From Mucilaginibacter sp. PAMC 26640 (lineage in GTDB: Bacteria; Bacteroidota; Bacteroidia; Sphingobacteriales; Sphingobacteriaceae), in assembly GCA_001596135.1 (NCBI GenBank), contig CP014773.1, positions 5,547,375 to 5,611,374 on the forward strand: a stretch of 64,000 nucleotides of DNA, in the 5' to 3' direction. Below are positions 34,110 through 42,138 of the stretch, piece by piece. The notes under the pieces are model-generated. The model saw only the letters and a program-made list of their open reading frames with translations, was not told the origin of the DNA and did not search any database. Within the stretch, counting starts at the first letter, position 1. Each line of letters begins with the position of its first letter. Position numbers and translations under genes: made by a program.

Positions 34110-35432
34110 ATGAGCGATAACGCATCGAACGAACAAAACAGCATACCTACTACTAAAGTTGAACGCAGTGCAAAGTTTGTAAAAACCGGTTTTAAAATTG
34201 GTGGCAACTACATAAAACATTACTCCAAGAAACTTTTCAATCCGGAGTTAGATCGTTCGGAATTGAATGAGGATAATGCCGCCGACATATATCAATCCTT
34301 AAGCGAATTAAAAGGTAGTGCATTAAAAGTAGCTCAGATGCTAAGCATGGATAAAAATCTGCTGCCACAAGCCTATGTAGACAAATTCACCCAATCTCAG
34401 TACAATGCGCCACCGCTTTCGGGCCCGCTGATTGTTCAGACCTTTAATAAGTATTTCGGCAAAAATCCCGACCAGATCTACGATAAATTCAATATCCGCT
34501 CAACTAATGCCGCGTCTATCGGGCAAGTACATGAGGCCGAACTGAACGGTAAAAAACTGGCTGTTAAAATCCAGTACCCGGGAGTAGGTGATTCTATTTC
34601 ATCAGACCTAAAACTCATCAAGCCTTTTGCATTCAGAATGCTCGGCATGAGCGAAAAGGAATTGAATATTTATATGATGGAAGTAGAGGAGCGCCTGCTG
34701 GAGGAAACTGATTATGAACTGGAAGTACGCCGCTCCATTGAGTTTTCTGAAGCATGCTCTAATCTGGATAATGTGGTGTTTCCTAAATATTACCCGGAAT
34801 TATCCACCAAACGCATTATTACTATGGACTGGCTGGAGGGTAAACACCTGCGGGAGTTTTTAGCAACCGATCCGTCGCAGGAATTGCGCGACCAGATTGG
34901 CCAGGCCCTGTGGGACTTTTACAACTTTCAGCAGCATGAACTCCGAGCGGTTCACGCCGACCCTCATCCGGGTAATTTCATGATCACACCGGAAGGTAAG
35001 CTGGGTGCGATAGATTTCGGCTGTATTAAAGTGATGCCCGAAGACTTTTATTATCCATTTTTCGCGCTTACTTCTACTAACCTATTTGATAGCAAAGATG
35101 AAACTATAAAGGCGTTCCGTAAGCTGGAAATGATACTGCCGAATGACACTCCGGCTCAAATAGAGTTTTATTACAAAATATTCAGCCAAATGATCGGTCT
35201 GTTTGCGAAGCCTTATATAACAGATCACTTTGATTTTGGGGAGAAATCCTTTTTTGATGAACTCTTTAGTTTTGGTGAAAAAGTAGCTAAAATGCCCGAG
35301 TTTAAGCAAGCCCGGGGCGTGAAACACTTTATATATGTAAACAGGACAAACTTCGGCCTGTATAACATTTTGCACGAATTAAAAGCGAAAGTGAAAACCG
35401 ACACTTTTAAACCACATATTGAAATGGTTTAA
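34110..35432 (+). CDS. ABC1/UbiB (AarF) family atypical kinase
   Basis: 440 residues. Family landmarks are the KxGQ-like helix LKGSALKVAQMLSMD (residues about 70-85, with A in place of G before Q), NAASIGQVHEAEL and KLAVKIQYPG with the ATP-site Lys. Also present are the ExD region EETDYELE, catalytic HADPHPGNFM and the DFG-like AIDFGCIKV. UbiB/COQ8 proteins act in quinone and isoprenoid-lipid biology. Relatives in bacterial light-stress clusters may serve a similar membrane role. There are no strong membrane helices at the C-terminus. It is translationally coupled to the HAD gene. Confidence 0.9.
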   Translation: MSDNASNEQNSIPTTKVERSAKFVKTGFKIGGNYIKHYSKKLFNPELDRSELNEDNAADIYQSLSELKGSALKVAQMLSMDKNLLPQAYVDKFTQSQYNAPPLSGPLIVQTFNKYFGKNPDQIYDKFNIRSTNAASIGQVHEAELNGKKLAVKIQYPGVGDSISSDLKLIKPFAFRMLGMSEKELNIYMMEVEERLLEETDYELEVRRSIEFSEACSNLDNVVFPKYYPELSTKRIITMDWLEGKHLREFLATDPSQELRDQIGQALWDFYNFQQHELRAVHADPHPGNFMITPEGKLGAIDFGCIKVMPEDFYYPFFALTSTNLFDSKDETIKAFRKLEMILPNDTPAQIEFYYKIFSQMIGLFAKPYITDHFDFGEKSFFDELFSFGEKVAKMPEFKQARGVKHFIYVNRTNFGLYNILHELKAKVKTDTFKPHIEMV

Positions 35433-35507
35433 CTTAGAGTGAACAGGCAGTTAACCACGGTTCTCAACGTAAGCATTGCTACGGAATTGTAGAACTGGTT
35501 TGGGGAA

Positions 35508-35717
35508 TTAAAAATACATTACCCCTACTATAAACATACTAAATGTAAGTATCCAGGTGAGGACTTGTTTAAAATACCAAATCTCCATTTCTGCAACCCT
35601 ACCGGTACCTTCAAATGAGTGTAACTTTCTCCGGCAGTAAATGCCGTAGATTACTAAGCCGATAAAAATGATTACAAATAAGCCTGTAACAATTCTTTGA
35701 AAATCATGTGTTAGCAT
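35508..35717 (-). CDS. Small two-helix membrane protein
   Basis: 69 residues with two clear hydrophobic helices: GLFVIIFIGLVIYGIY near residues 12-28 and VLTWILTFSMFIVGVMY at the C-terminus. They are separated by a basic/Gly loop (CRRKLHSFEGTGRV). A plain ATG start, amino-acid makeup unlike a shadow frame and a stand-alone position support a real gene. No family is recognised. It is transcribed opposite to its neighbours within the light-defence island. Confidence 0.6.
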   Translation of the reverse strand: MLTHDFQRIVTGLFVIIFIGLVIYGIYCRRKLHSFEGTGRVAEMEIWYFKQVLTWILTFSMFIVGVMYF

Positions 35718-35997
35718 CCTATAATTGGTAATAAGATATAAATACGATTAACTATTTCATTTAGTTTTTTAAATTTCACGAAAACGCATTTTTAATAATG
35801 CCATCAAAATGCTTACCAGAATTTAGTACTAAAACTATTAAAGTATTTTAATAATTAGTTAGCTGTTTTACAGATATTTAACTATTGAGACGCATTGTGG
35901 AGATTTGATCAATAATAGGAATAACTACAACAAATCGGGGTGCTTTTTGCAAACGATTTTATTTCCCCACATTAGCAAATAACTTATATATTGCCTT

Positions 35998-36309
35998 ATG
36001 CTTTTACAAAACACCTTTACCCACCACGTACATTTCTGGCTCAAAAACAAAGAAGATAAAGCCAGGTTAATTGATGGCTTGCACACGCTTACCACAATTA
36101 AGCAAATTCGTAATATGCACATCGGCGTACCCGCCCAAACCTTTAGGGACGTGGTAGACCGCTCCTATGATGTGTCGCTACTATTGTTGTTTGACGGGCC
36201 TGCAGAGCAGGAGGCTTACCAGGCTCACCCTACACATCAGCTTTTTGCCGATAATTATGCAAAAGTTTTATGCAGCAAGGTAGTTGTGCAGGATAGCGTG
36301 AATATTTAG
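35998..36309 (+). CDS. Dabb (stress-responsive alpha/beta-barrel) protein
   Basis: 103 residues. The ferredoxin-like dimeric alpha-beta barrel shows FTHHVHFWLKNKEDKARLID at the start, then IRNMHIGVPA, a DVSLLLLFDG strand and EAYQAHPTHQLFADNY. Dabb proteins appear in stress regulons and in polyketide or isoprenoid tailoring; the substrate is unknown. It opens the right-hand half of the island. A 280-base AT-rich spacer (35718-35997) precedes it. Confidence 0.85.
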   Translation: MLLQNTFTHHVHFWLKNKEDKARLIDGLHTLTTIKQIRNMHIGVPAQTFRDVVDRSYDVSLLLLFDGPAEQEAYQAHPTHQLFADNYAKVLCSKVVVQDSVNI

Positions 36310-36364
36310 CATACACCTTTTAGGAGTGCCTGAAACACAGAGGGGATAATGTTGTTGATCATTT

Positions 36365-37819
36365 ATGAAAGTATTGCTCGCGGGTGCAAATGGTTACATA
36401 GGTACAAGGCTCATCCCTGTATTGTTGGAGAAGGGCTGCAACGTAGTATGCCTTGTTCGCGATAAAAGGCGCTTTCACGAACAAAGCGATTATGCCGACC
36501 GAGTTACGCTAATCACCGGCGATCTTCTTAAAGAAGATATCGAGCCTTTCCCCCAGGATATCGATGCGGCGTGTTACCTGGTACATTCTATGGCCCAGGC
36601 GGCAGACTTCGCCAATCTGGAGGCTCAATCGGCACACAATTTTGCAACAGAACTAAATAAAACTAACTGCAAGCAGGTTGTTTATCTGAGCGGGATAACG
36701 AACGATACCGACCTGTCAAATCATTTATTATCCCGAAAGCATGTAGAAGATGTCTTAAAGGAATGCAAGGCCGCTGTAACCGTGCTGCGGGCGGCTATCA
36801 TCATTGGTTCGGGCAGTTCTTCGTTCGAGATCATCCGCGATCTCACTGAAAAGCTCCCGGTGATGACCGTACCACGCTGGGTAAATACCAAATGCCAGCC
36901 CATTGCCATACGGGATGTATTGGGCTATCTGGATGGGGTATTACTAAATGAAAATGCGTTTAATAAAACATTTGATATCGGCGGGCCGGATATTCTTAGC
37001 TTTAAACAGATGATGCTTACGTACGCTAAAGTGCGTAAGTTAAAAAGGCACATCATCACACTGCCGTTTCTATCCCCTAAGATTTCATCTTACTGGCTCT
37101 ATTTTGTTACATCTACCAGTTACTCGCTTGCACAAAGCCTGGTAGATAGTATGAAGAATGAAACCATCATGAAAAACCACGATATCGATAATGTGGTAAA
37201 ACGTGAGTGCCTTAGTTATGAGGAGGCATTACAACTGGCCTTTAATAAAATTGAACAAAATTCTATAGTAAGCAGCTGGAAAGATGCCCTAAACAATGGC
37301 TATCTCACCGGCAGTTTTATGGATCAGATAAAAGTGCCGCAAAAGGGAACAAAAGAGTATAAGGTAAAGCAGCCTTTTAAAAGGGATAGCGCCGAAGTGC
37401 TCAAAAACATAATGGCCATAGGGGGCAGCCGTGGTTGGTATTATTGGGATTGGATCTGGAGCATCCGCGGGTTTTTAGATAAATTATTTGGCGGTGTAGG
37501 TTCCAGGAGGGGGCGCACCAGTAATATTTCGATCTCGGCAGGCGATGTAATAGATTTTTGGCGTGTATTGCTTGCCGATAATGCAAACCGTCGCTTATTG
37601 CTCTACGCGGAAATGAAGTTGCCTGGCGAAGCCTGGCTGGAATTTAAAATTGTAGAGCGCAACCATACCACCTTTTTAAGCCAGGTGGCTACTTTTAGGC
37701 CAAGGGGCCTTTGGGGCAGGTTATATTGGTATTTAATGTGGCCTTTCCATCTTTTCATTTTTAAAGGGATGGCTAAACGGATAGTGGATTTTTCTGAAGA
37801 TGCGAGTGGCAACCAATAA
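36365..37819 (+). CDS. NAD(P)-binding atypical SDR with C-terminal DUF2867
   Basis: 484 residues. The N-terminal extended Rossmann domain starts MKVLLAGANGYIGTRLIPVL (GxxGxxG), with VVYLSGITND and PVMTVPRWVNT as in NmrA-like SDRs. Residues about 330-484 are the DUF2867 domain: SRGWYYWDWIWSIRGFLDKL, GDVIDFWRV and RGLWGRLYWYLMWPFHLFIF, a lipid/hydrophobe-binding-like beta-helix fold ending near the membrane. This two-domain type often lies beside photolyases and TIGR01777 genes. The reaction is unknown. It begins 55 bases after the Dabb gene and lies 40 bases before the next gene. Confidence 0.88.
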   Translation: MKVLLAGANGYIGTRLIPVLLEKGCNVVCLVRDKRRFHEQSDYADRVTLITGDLLKEDIEPFPQDIDAACYLVHSMAQAADFANLEAQSAHNFATELNKTNCKQVVYLSGITNDTDLSNHLLSRKHVEDVLKECKAAVTVLRAAIIIGSGSSSFEIIRDLTEKLPVMTVPRWVNTKCQPIAIRDVLGYLDGVLLNENAFNKTFDIGGPDILSFKQMMLTYAKVRKLKRHIITLPFLSPKISSYWLYFVTSTSYSLAQSLVDSMKNETIMKNHDIDNVVKRECLSYEEALQLAFNKIEQNSIVSSWKDALNNGYLTGSFMDQIKVPQKGTKEYKVKQPFKRDSAEVLKNIMAIGGSRGWYYWDWIWSIRGFLDKLFGGVGSRRGRTSNISISAGDVIDFWRVLLADNANRRLLLYAEMKLPGEAWLEFKIVERNHTTFLSQVATFRPRGLWGRLYWYLMWPFHLFIFKGMAKRIVDFSEDASGNQ

Positions 37820-37859
37820 CGCTGGAGCGTGGAAATAAACCAATATTGAATTCTTTAAC

Positions 37860-38765
37860 ATGAAAAAAAACATACTCATTACCGGCGGCTCTGGATTACT
37901 GGGCAAACAACTAACACAAGCACTACTAAATCGCGGATATTTAGTGAGCCATCTGAGCCGCAGCCGGGGCAAAGATCCTAAGGTAAAAACCTTTCTATGG
38001 GATGTAGATAAAGAAGAAATTGACGAGCATTGTATCGATGGTGTAGATGTGATCATTCACCTGGCAGGTGCAGGCATTGCCGATAAGCGCTGGAGTGACG
38101 AACGCAAAGCACAGATATTGGATAGTCGCACAAAATCAATAGCGCTCATTTATGCCCTCATGCGCACAAAAGCCAACAGGATAAATACCGTAATTTCTGC
38201 ATCCGGCGTAGGCTATTACAGCGACCGCGGCGATGAATTGCTAACAGAAAGCAGTCGCCCGGCAGATGATTTCATTGGCTCTTGCTGTGTAGCATGGGAA
38301 AAAGCCGTAGATGAGGGAACAGAGTTTGATCTCCGCATTGTTAAGTACCGTACCGGTGTGGTATTATCTTTGGGCGGCGGAGCCTTGCCGCAATTGGCCG
38401 CACCCGTAAAATTTGCAGTAGGCTCACCTTTGGGTACCGGCAAACAATGGATCTCTTGGATCCATGAGCAGGACGTAGTTGACATGTACCTGCTGGGTCT
38501 CGAGGATGATAAAATATCAGGCGTTTATAACATGGCAGCTCCACACCCTGTCACCAATTCGGAATTAACTAAGGCTGTTGCCAAACAATTACACCGGCCC
38601 CTGTGGGCACCAAACGTACCGGCCTTTATTATCAAAATGCTTTTCGGTGAAATGGCATCACTGGTATTAGGCAGCACAAAAGTATCGGCACAGAAAATTA
38701 CAGCTGCCGGGTTTGAATTTAAATACCCCGATGTAGCATCGGCACTACAAGAAATTTATGGATAA
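37860..38765 (+). CDS. TIGR01777-family epimerase-like oxidoreductase
   Basis: 301 residues, full length. The Rossmann start is NILITGGSGLLGKQLTQAL. The family block is VIIHLAGAGIADKRWSDERK, followed by LDSRTKS. Further blocks are SASGVGYYSDRGDELLTES, RTGVVLSLGGGALP, WISWIHEQDVV and YNMAAPHPVTN. These SulA/YfcH-type extended SDRs have no firmly known substrate, though many lie beside photolyase genes. The last 8 bases overlap the photolyase start, so the two are translationally coupled. Confidence 0.92.
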   Translation: MKKNILITGGSGLLGKQLTQALLNRGYLVSHLSRSRGKDPKVKTFLWDVDKEEIDEHCIDGVDVIIHLAGAGIADKRWSDERKAQILDSRTKSIALIYALMRTKANRINTVISASGVGYYSDRGDELLTESSRPADDFIGSCCVAWEKAVDEGTEFDLRIVKYRTGVVLSLGGGALPQLAAPVKFAVGSPLGTGKQWISWIHEQDVVDMYLLGLEDDKISGVYNMAAPHPVTNSELTKAVAKQLHRPLWAPNVPAFIIKMLFGEMASLVLGSTKVSAQKITAAGFEFKYPDVASALQEIYG

Positions 38766-40068
38766 CAATACGCCCGTAACCGTATTTTGGTTTCGCCGGG
38801 ATCTACGATTAGAAGACAACGCTGGGCTATATCATGCGCTAAAAAGCGGCAATCCGGTACTCCCCTTTTTTATTTTTGATAGAGAGATCCTCGATGAACT
38901 GGAAGACAAGGACGATGCCCGCGTAAGCTTTATTTACAAAGCGATAGAAGAAGTACAGAAAGCTTGCCACGCTCAGCATAGCGATTTGCTGGTGGTATAT
39001 GATAAACCAGAACATGCCTGGGCAAAACTCATCAAAGAACACAAGGTGGCAGCGGTATATACTAATCTTGACTACGAACCTTATGCCAAACACCGTGATG
39101 AGGCAATTAAAGGATTTTTGGCTGAACATGCTATTGAATTTAAAACCTTTAAAGATCAGGTTATATTTGAGCGGGAAGAAGTAACAAAAGACGATGGCAA
39201 GCCCTATACGGTATATACGCCCTATAAAAACAAATGGTACCAAAAGCTAAAACCCTTTTACTTAAAAGCCTACCCTACCGAAAAATATTTTAAAAACCTG
39301 CTTAAATTTAAAGCAGATGGCATACCTACTCTGAAGGCGATGGGCTTTGTTAAAAGCGAGATCACCTATCCCGAAAAAGAATACGACAAAGTAATTGCCG
39401 AATATGCCAAAAACCGGGACTTCCCAGCCATAACGGGCACCTCCCATGTTGGGGTACACTTACGGTTTGGTACGGTAAGCATTCGGCGTTGCGCGCGGGA
39501 TGCATATGAGTCGAACGAGAAAACCTGGCTAAATGAGTTGATCTGGCGAGAGTTTTACATGATGGTGCTTTACCATTTCCCACAAACAATGGACCATGCC
39601 TTTAAGCCGGACTATGATAACATCAAATGGATAAACGACGAAAGACAGTTTAAAGCCTGGTGCGATGGCGACACCGGTTTCCCGATGGTGGATGCCGGCA
39701 TGCGCGAACTGAATGCCACCGGCTACATGCATAACCGCGTACGAATGGTTGTAGCTAGTTTTTTAAGTAAGGACCTGCTGATAGACTGGCGCTGGGGTGA
39801 GCGTTACTTTGCACGTAAGCTACTGGATTATGAAATGGCCAGCAATGTTGGCGGCTGGCAATGGGCGGCGGGTAGTGGCACCGATGCCGCCCCTTATTTC
39901 CGCATTTTTAATCCCGATTCGCAATTGAAAAAATTCGATCCCAAATTTGAATACATAAAAAAATGGGTTCCGGAATATGCCGACTTCAGCAAATATCCAA
40001 AACCCATTGTAGACCATGCATTCGCACGGGAACGCTGCCTTAAAGTCTTTAAGGAAGCGTTAAAATAA
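38758..40068 (+). CDS. Cryptochrome/photolyase family protein (CPD photolyase type)
   Basis: 436 residues. The antenna domain starts VTVFWFRRDLRLEDNAGLYH, with PVLPFFIFDREILDEL. The FAD domain has HLRFGTVSIRRCAR, WLNELIWREFYMMVLYHFP, MVDAGMRELNATGYMHNRVR, VVASFLSKDLLIDWRWGERY and DYEMASNVGGWQWAAGSGTD then AAPYFRIFNP. These features, with the Trp-rich electron path, fit a class I-type DNA photolyase, most likely for cyclobutane dimers. It overlaps the TIGR01777 gene by 8 bases. Its stop codon directly abuts the stop of the convergent FKBP gene. Confidence 0.93.
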   Translation: MDNNTPVTVFWFRRDLRLEDNAGLYHALKSGNPVLPFFIFDREILDELEDKDDARVSFIYKAIEEVQKACHAQHSDLLVVYDKPEHAWAKLIKEHKVAAVYTNLDYEPYAKHRDEAIKGFLAEHAIEFKTFKDQVIFEREEVTKDDGKPYTVYTPYKNKWYQKLKPFYLKAYPTEKYFKNLLKFKADGIPTLKAMGFVKSEITYPEKEYDKVIAEYAKNRDFPAITGTSHVGVHLRFGTVSIRRCARDAYESNEKTWLNELIWREFYMMVLYHFPQTMDHAFKPDYDNIKWINDERQFKAWCDGDTGFPMVDAGMRELNATGYMHNRVRMVVASFLSKDLLIDWRWGERYFARKLLDYEMASNVGGWQWAAGSGTDAAPYFRIFNPDSQLKKFDPKFEYIKKWVPEYADFSKYPKPIVDHAFARERCLKVFKEALK

Positions 40069-41028
40069 TTATTCGAACGGGACTACTGTGGTTATCTGAA
40101 ACTCGAACCTAATAGCCGAATTAGCAGGAATTCCCGTTTGTGTAGAGGTGGAATAACCCAAGTGTGATGGCATGATCAATGAAATGGATGTACCAGCAGC
40201 AGCATGTTGTTTAAGGCCCTCAGCAACGCCCGGAACTAGTCCGCCTACCCCTGTCGTAGCCGGACTAAATACCGTTGCCGTGGTTTTGTAACCATTATCG
40301 AAATCAGTACCATTTAATAACGATCCCACATAAGTAGTTGACACGACAGAAAAATCATTGATCTCCCCTACCGTACCTGTACCTGGTGTAATTACTTTAT
40401 AATATAAACCCGATGCAGTTTTGGTATAGCCGGATAAGCTGTTAGCCGTCAGATAACTTCTGATTACCTGATCGTCATAGGCCAATTGATTATCCACTAC
40501 ACGCACATAATAATCCAGGCACTGGTTACCGGCAATATTTGTATTGGAATTGGTTACGCTACCAACTATAAAGCCTTTTTTACCATAGGCCAAATGCGAT
40601 GGAATGAGCAAACGTATACTCCCACCCTTAGCTTTAAGCAGGTTTTTTATACCTAATTGTAAGCCTTTTGGTAAGCCCGCTGTTGCCAGGTGCCCTACAA
40701 AGTCGTAAAAGTGATTTTTAATTGTATCGGTGGCGATGTATTTACCATCAAAACTTTTGATAGTGTAAACCAAAGAAACCTGGTCTGAATACTGAATAGG
40801 GGCGCCGGTTGGCGCCTGTAATATCTTATAATAGATCCCGGAGGTATCCGCACCGGCGGTGTCAGTTACGGGATTGTCACGGGTGAAACCGGTAAGTGCG
40901 TTAGCACCTATATAGCTTTGGATCTGTTGCTCGTCAAATTGATTAATGGTTGGATCTACACCATCTTTTTTGCATGCGGATAAGCCTGCTGCGGCGAGCA
41001 ATAGTAAAGTAAAAATCTTTTGTTTCAT
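40069..41028 (-). CDS. Lipoprotein with two FKBP-type peptidyl-prolyl isomerase domains
   Basis: 319 residues. The lipobox LSAC (LLLLAAAGLSACKKDG) marks an outer-membrane or periplasmic lipoprotein. Two FKBP folds follow: residues about 60-180 (SGIYYKILQAPTGAPIQYSD, IRLLIPSHLAYG) and about 195-318 (SGLYYKVITPGTGTVGEIND, GTSISLIMPSHLGYS). Active-site aromatics are thinned in both, so isomerase activity may be weak and a chaperone role possible. It lies 7 bases after a single-domain FKBP lipoprotein. Another short domain with IQSYIGANALTG and its repeat IRSYLTANSLSG precedes each FKBP unit, showing an internal duplication. Confidence 0.88.
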   Translation of the reverse strand: MKQKIFTLLLLAAAGLSACKKDGVDPTINQFDEQQIQSYIGANALTGFTRDNPVTDTAGADTSGIYYKILQAPTGAPIQYSDQVSLVYTIKSFDGKYIATDTIKNHFYDFVGHLATAGLPKGLQLGIKNLLKAKGGSIRLLIPSHLAYGKKGFIVGSVTNSNTNIAGNQCLDYYVRVVDNQLAYDDQVIRSYLTANSLSGYTKTASGLYYKVITPGTGTVGEINDFSVVSTTYVGSLLNGTDFDNGYKTTATVFSPATTGVGGLVPGVAEGLKQHAAAGTSISLIMPSHLGYSTSTQTGIPANSAIRFEFQITTVVPFE

Positions 41029-41035
41029 CTAATAA

Positions 41036-41530
41036 TTAGTTCGTTACATCTAAAAGTTGTATATCAAAATCAACCACCGAGTTCTTTGGCAAGCCTATCG
41101 CCGGTTGATCGTAAGGGCCGTATGCATAACGCGATGGTATTAACAATCGTACCGTGCCGCCTTTCTTAATTTGTGGTATCCCCAGTTGCCAGCCTTTAAT
41201 TACCTCACCCAGCGAAAACGACGGGTGAAAGTTGTTACTCTGCGTAAATTCTTTACCGCTGCTCAGGATGCGCCCTGTGTAATCAACCGTAACCCGGGTG
41301 GAGTTGGTATACAGGTCATTCCCGTCTCCGGGGTTGATCACTATATAATAAACGCCGGTAGTATCTATTTGGTGCGCTACGTTTGCCAGGCCCTTGCCGG
41401 CAATAAAATCCTGTACCTCTTTATCATCGATCACGGCCTGCGCCTTTACCTCTGCTACGGCATCAAACCCTTTTTTACAGGAACTGAGGCCGGCAATAAA
41501 TAATAAAATGATGAGCAGTAGCTTGTTCAT
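41036..41530 (-). CDS. Single-domain FKBP-type peptidyl-prolyl isomerase lipoprotein
   Basis: About 164 residues from the ATG at 41530, giving a short lipoprotein signal (MNKLLLIILLFIAGLSSC, Cys18). The frame extends upstream but adds residues before the signal. It has the same VQDFIAGKGLANV-type lead segment as its neighbour, then one FKBP domain with TRVTVDYTGRILSSGKEF, LGEVIKGWQLGIPQIKKGGT and VRLLIPSRYAYG. The neighbouring lipoprotein is a duplicated version, so the pair probably arose by duplication. It is probably a periplasmic folding factor. A 92-base spacer separates it from the MarR regulator upstream. Confidence 0.88.
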   Translation of the reverse strand: MNKLLLIILLFIAGLSSCKKGFDAVAEVKAQAVIDDKEVQDFIAGKGLANVAHQIDTTGVYYIVINPGDGNDLYTNSTRVTVDYTGRILSSGKEFTQSNNFHPSFSLGEVIKGWQLGIPQIKKGGTVRLLIPSRYAYGPYDQPAIGLPKNSVVDFDIQLLDVTN

Positions 41531-41622
41531 TCGCTTAACAATCCGCAAATTTATTCTTTTATAATTCAAAAACAGCAGCTTAACACTTTTTAACACTTTG
41601 AGGGGTGCAATTATTGTGTTGG

Positions 41623-42063
41623 TTAGGGTTTATAATTAATGGTCAGCTGGTTTATCTTCTTAAGCATTTCGGTTAAATACAGTTTATCTGCCTCACTGAT
41701 ATGGGCATTAAGATAGTTATTAAACTGTTTTACAACATCTTTGGCCATTTGCCTTTTTTCTTTTCCCAGATCAGTTAAAAAGATCTTTACCGAACGTTTA
41801 TCGCCTTTGTTTGACTGGCGGTAGATGAGCCCGGTTTCTTCCAATTGATTAAGCATGCGCGAAAGACTGGTAGACTTAAGCCCAAGCAAAGCAGCAGCCT
41901 GTGATACGGTTGTGCCTTCCTCCTCGATATTGATCAGCAGGTAACCAATGGATTGGGTAATACCAAATTCAGTAACGATCTGGTTATACCGGTTGGCCAC
42001 GGTTTGCCATACTATCTTTAAAAAATAGTCGATAGTCTCCTGGTGTTTAACACTGCTTCTCAT
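41623..42063 (-). CDS. MarR-family transcriptional regulator
   Basis: About 146 residues from the ATG at 42063 (the frame also opens with TTG at 42072). It has the winged helix-turn-helix: TVSQAAALLGLKSTSLSRML recognition region, then NQLEETGLIYRQ and the wing GDKRSVKIFLTDLGKE. N- and C-terminal dimer helices are present. MarR proteins usually repress nearby genes and respond to phenolics or oxidative signals. The two FKBP lipoproteins directly downstream in the same direction are its likely targets or co-members. No operator can be marked with confidence. Confidence 0.92.
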   Translation of the reverse strand: MRSSVKHQETIDYFLKIVWQTVANRYNQIVTEFGITQSIGYLLINIEEEGTTVSQAAALLGLKSTSLSRMLNQLEETGLIYRQSNKGDKRSVKIFLTDLGKEKRQMAKDVVKQFNNYLNAHISEADKLYLTEMLKKINQLTINYKP

Positions 42064-42138
42064 AACGGACAAACATAAGTTTTTAAGTTCATACTTTTTT
42101 TCCGTAGCGGATGGGTCATAGGCTATGTACAGCCTATG

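Noticed and set aside
35433..35507. Weak inverted repeat (aacca-cg-gttct / agaactggtt) as a terminator of the ABC1 kinase gene
   Set aside because: Two-base bulge, loop of about 26 bases and no T run; not convincing.
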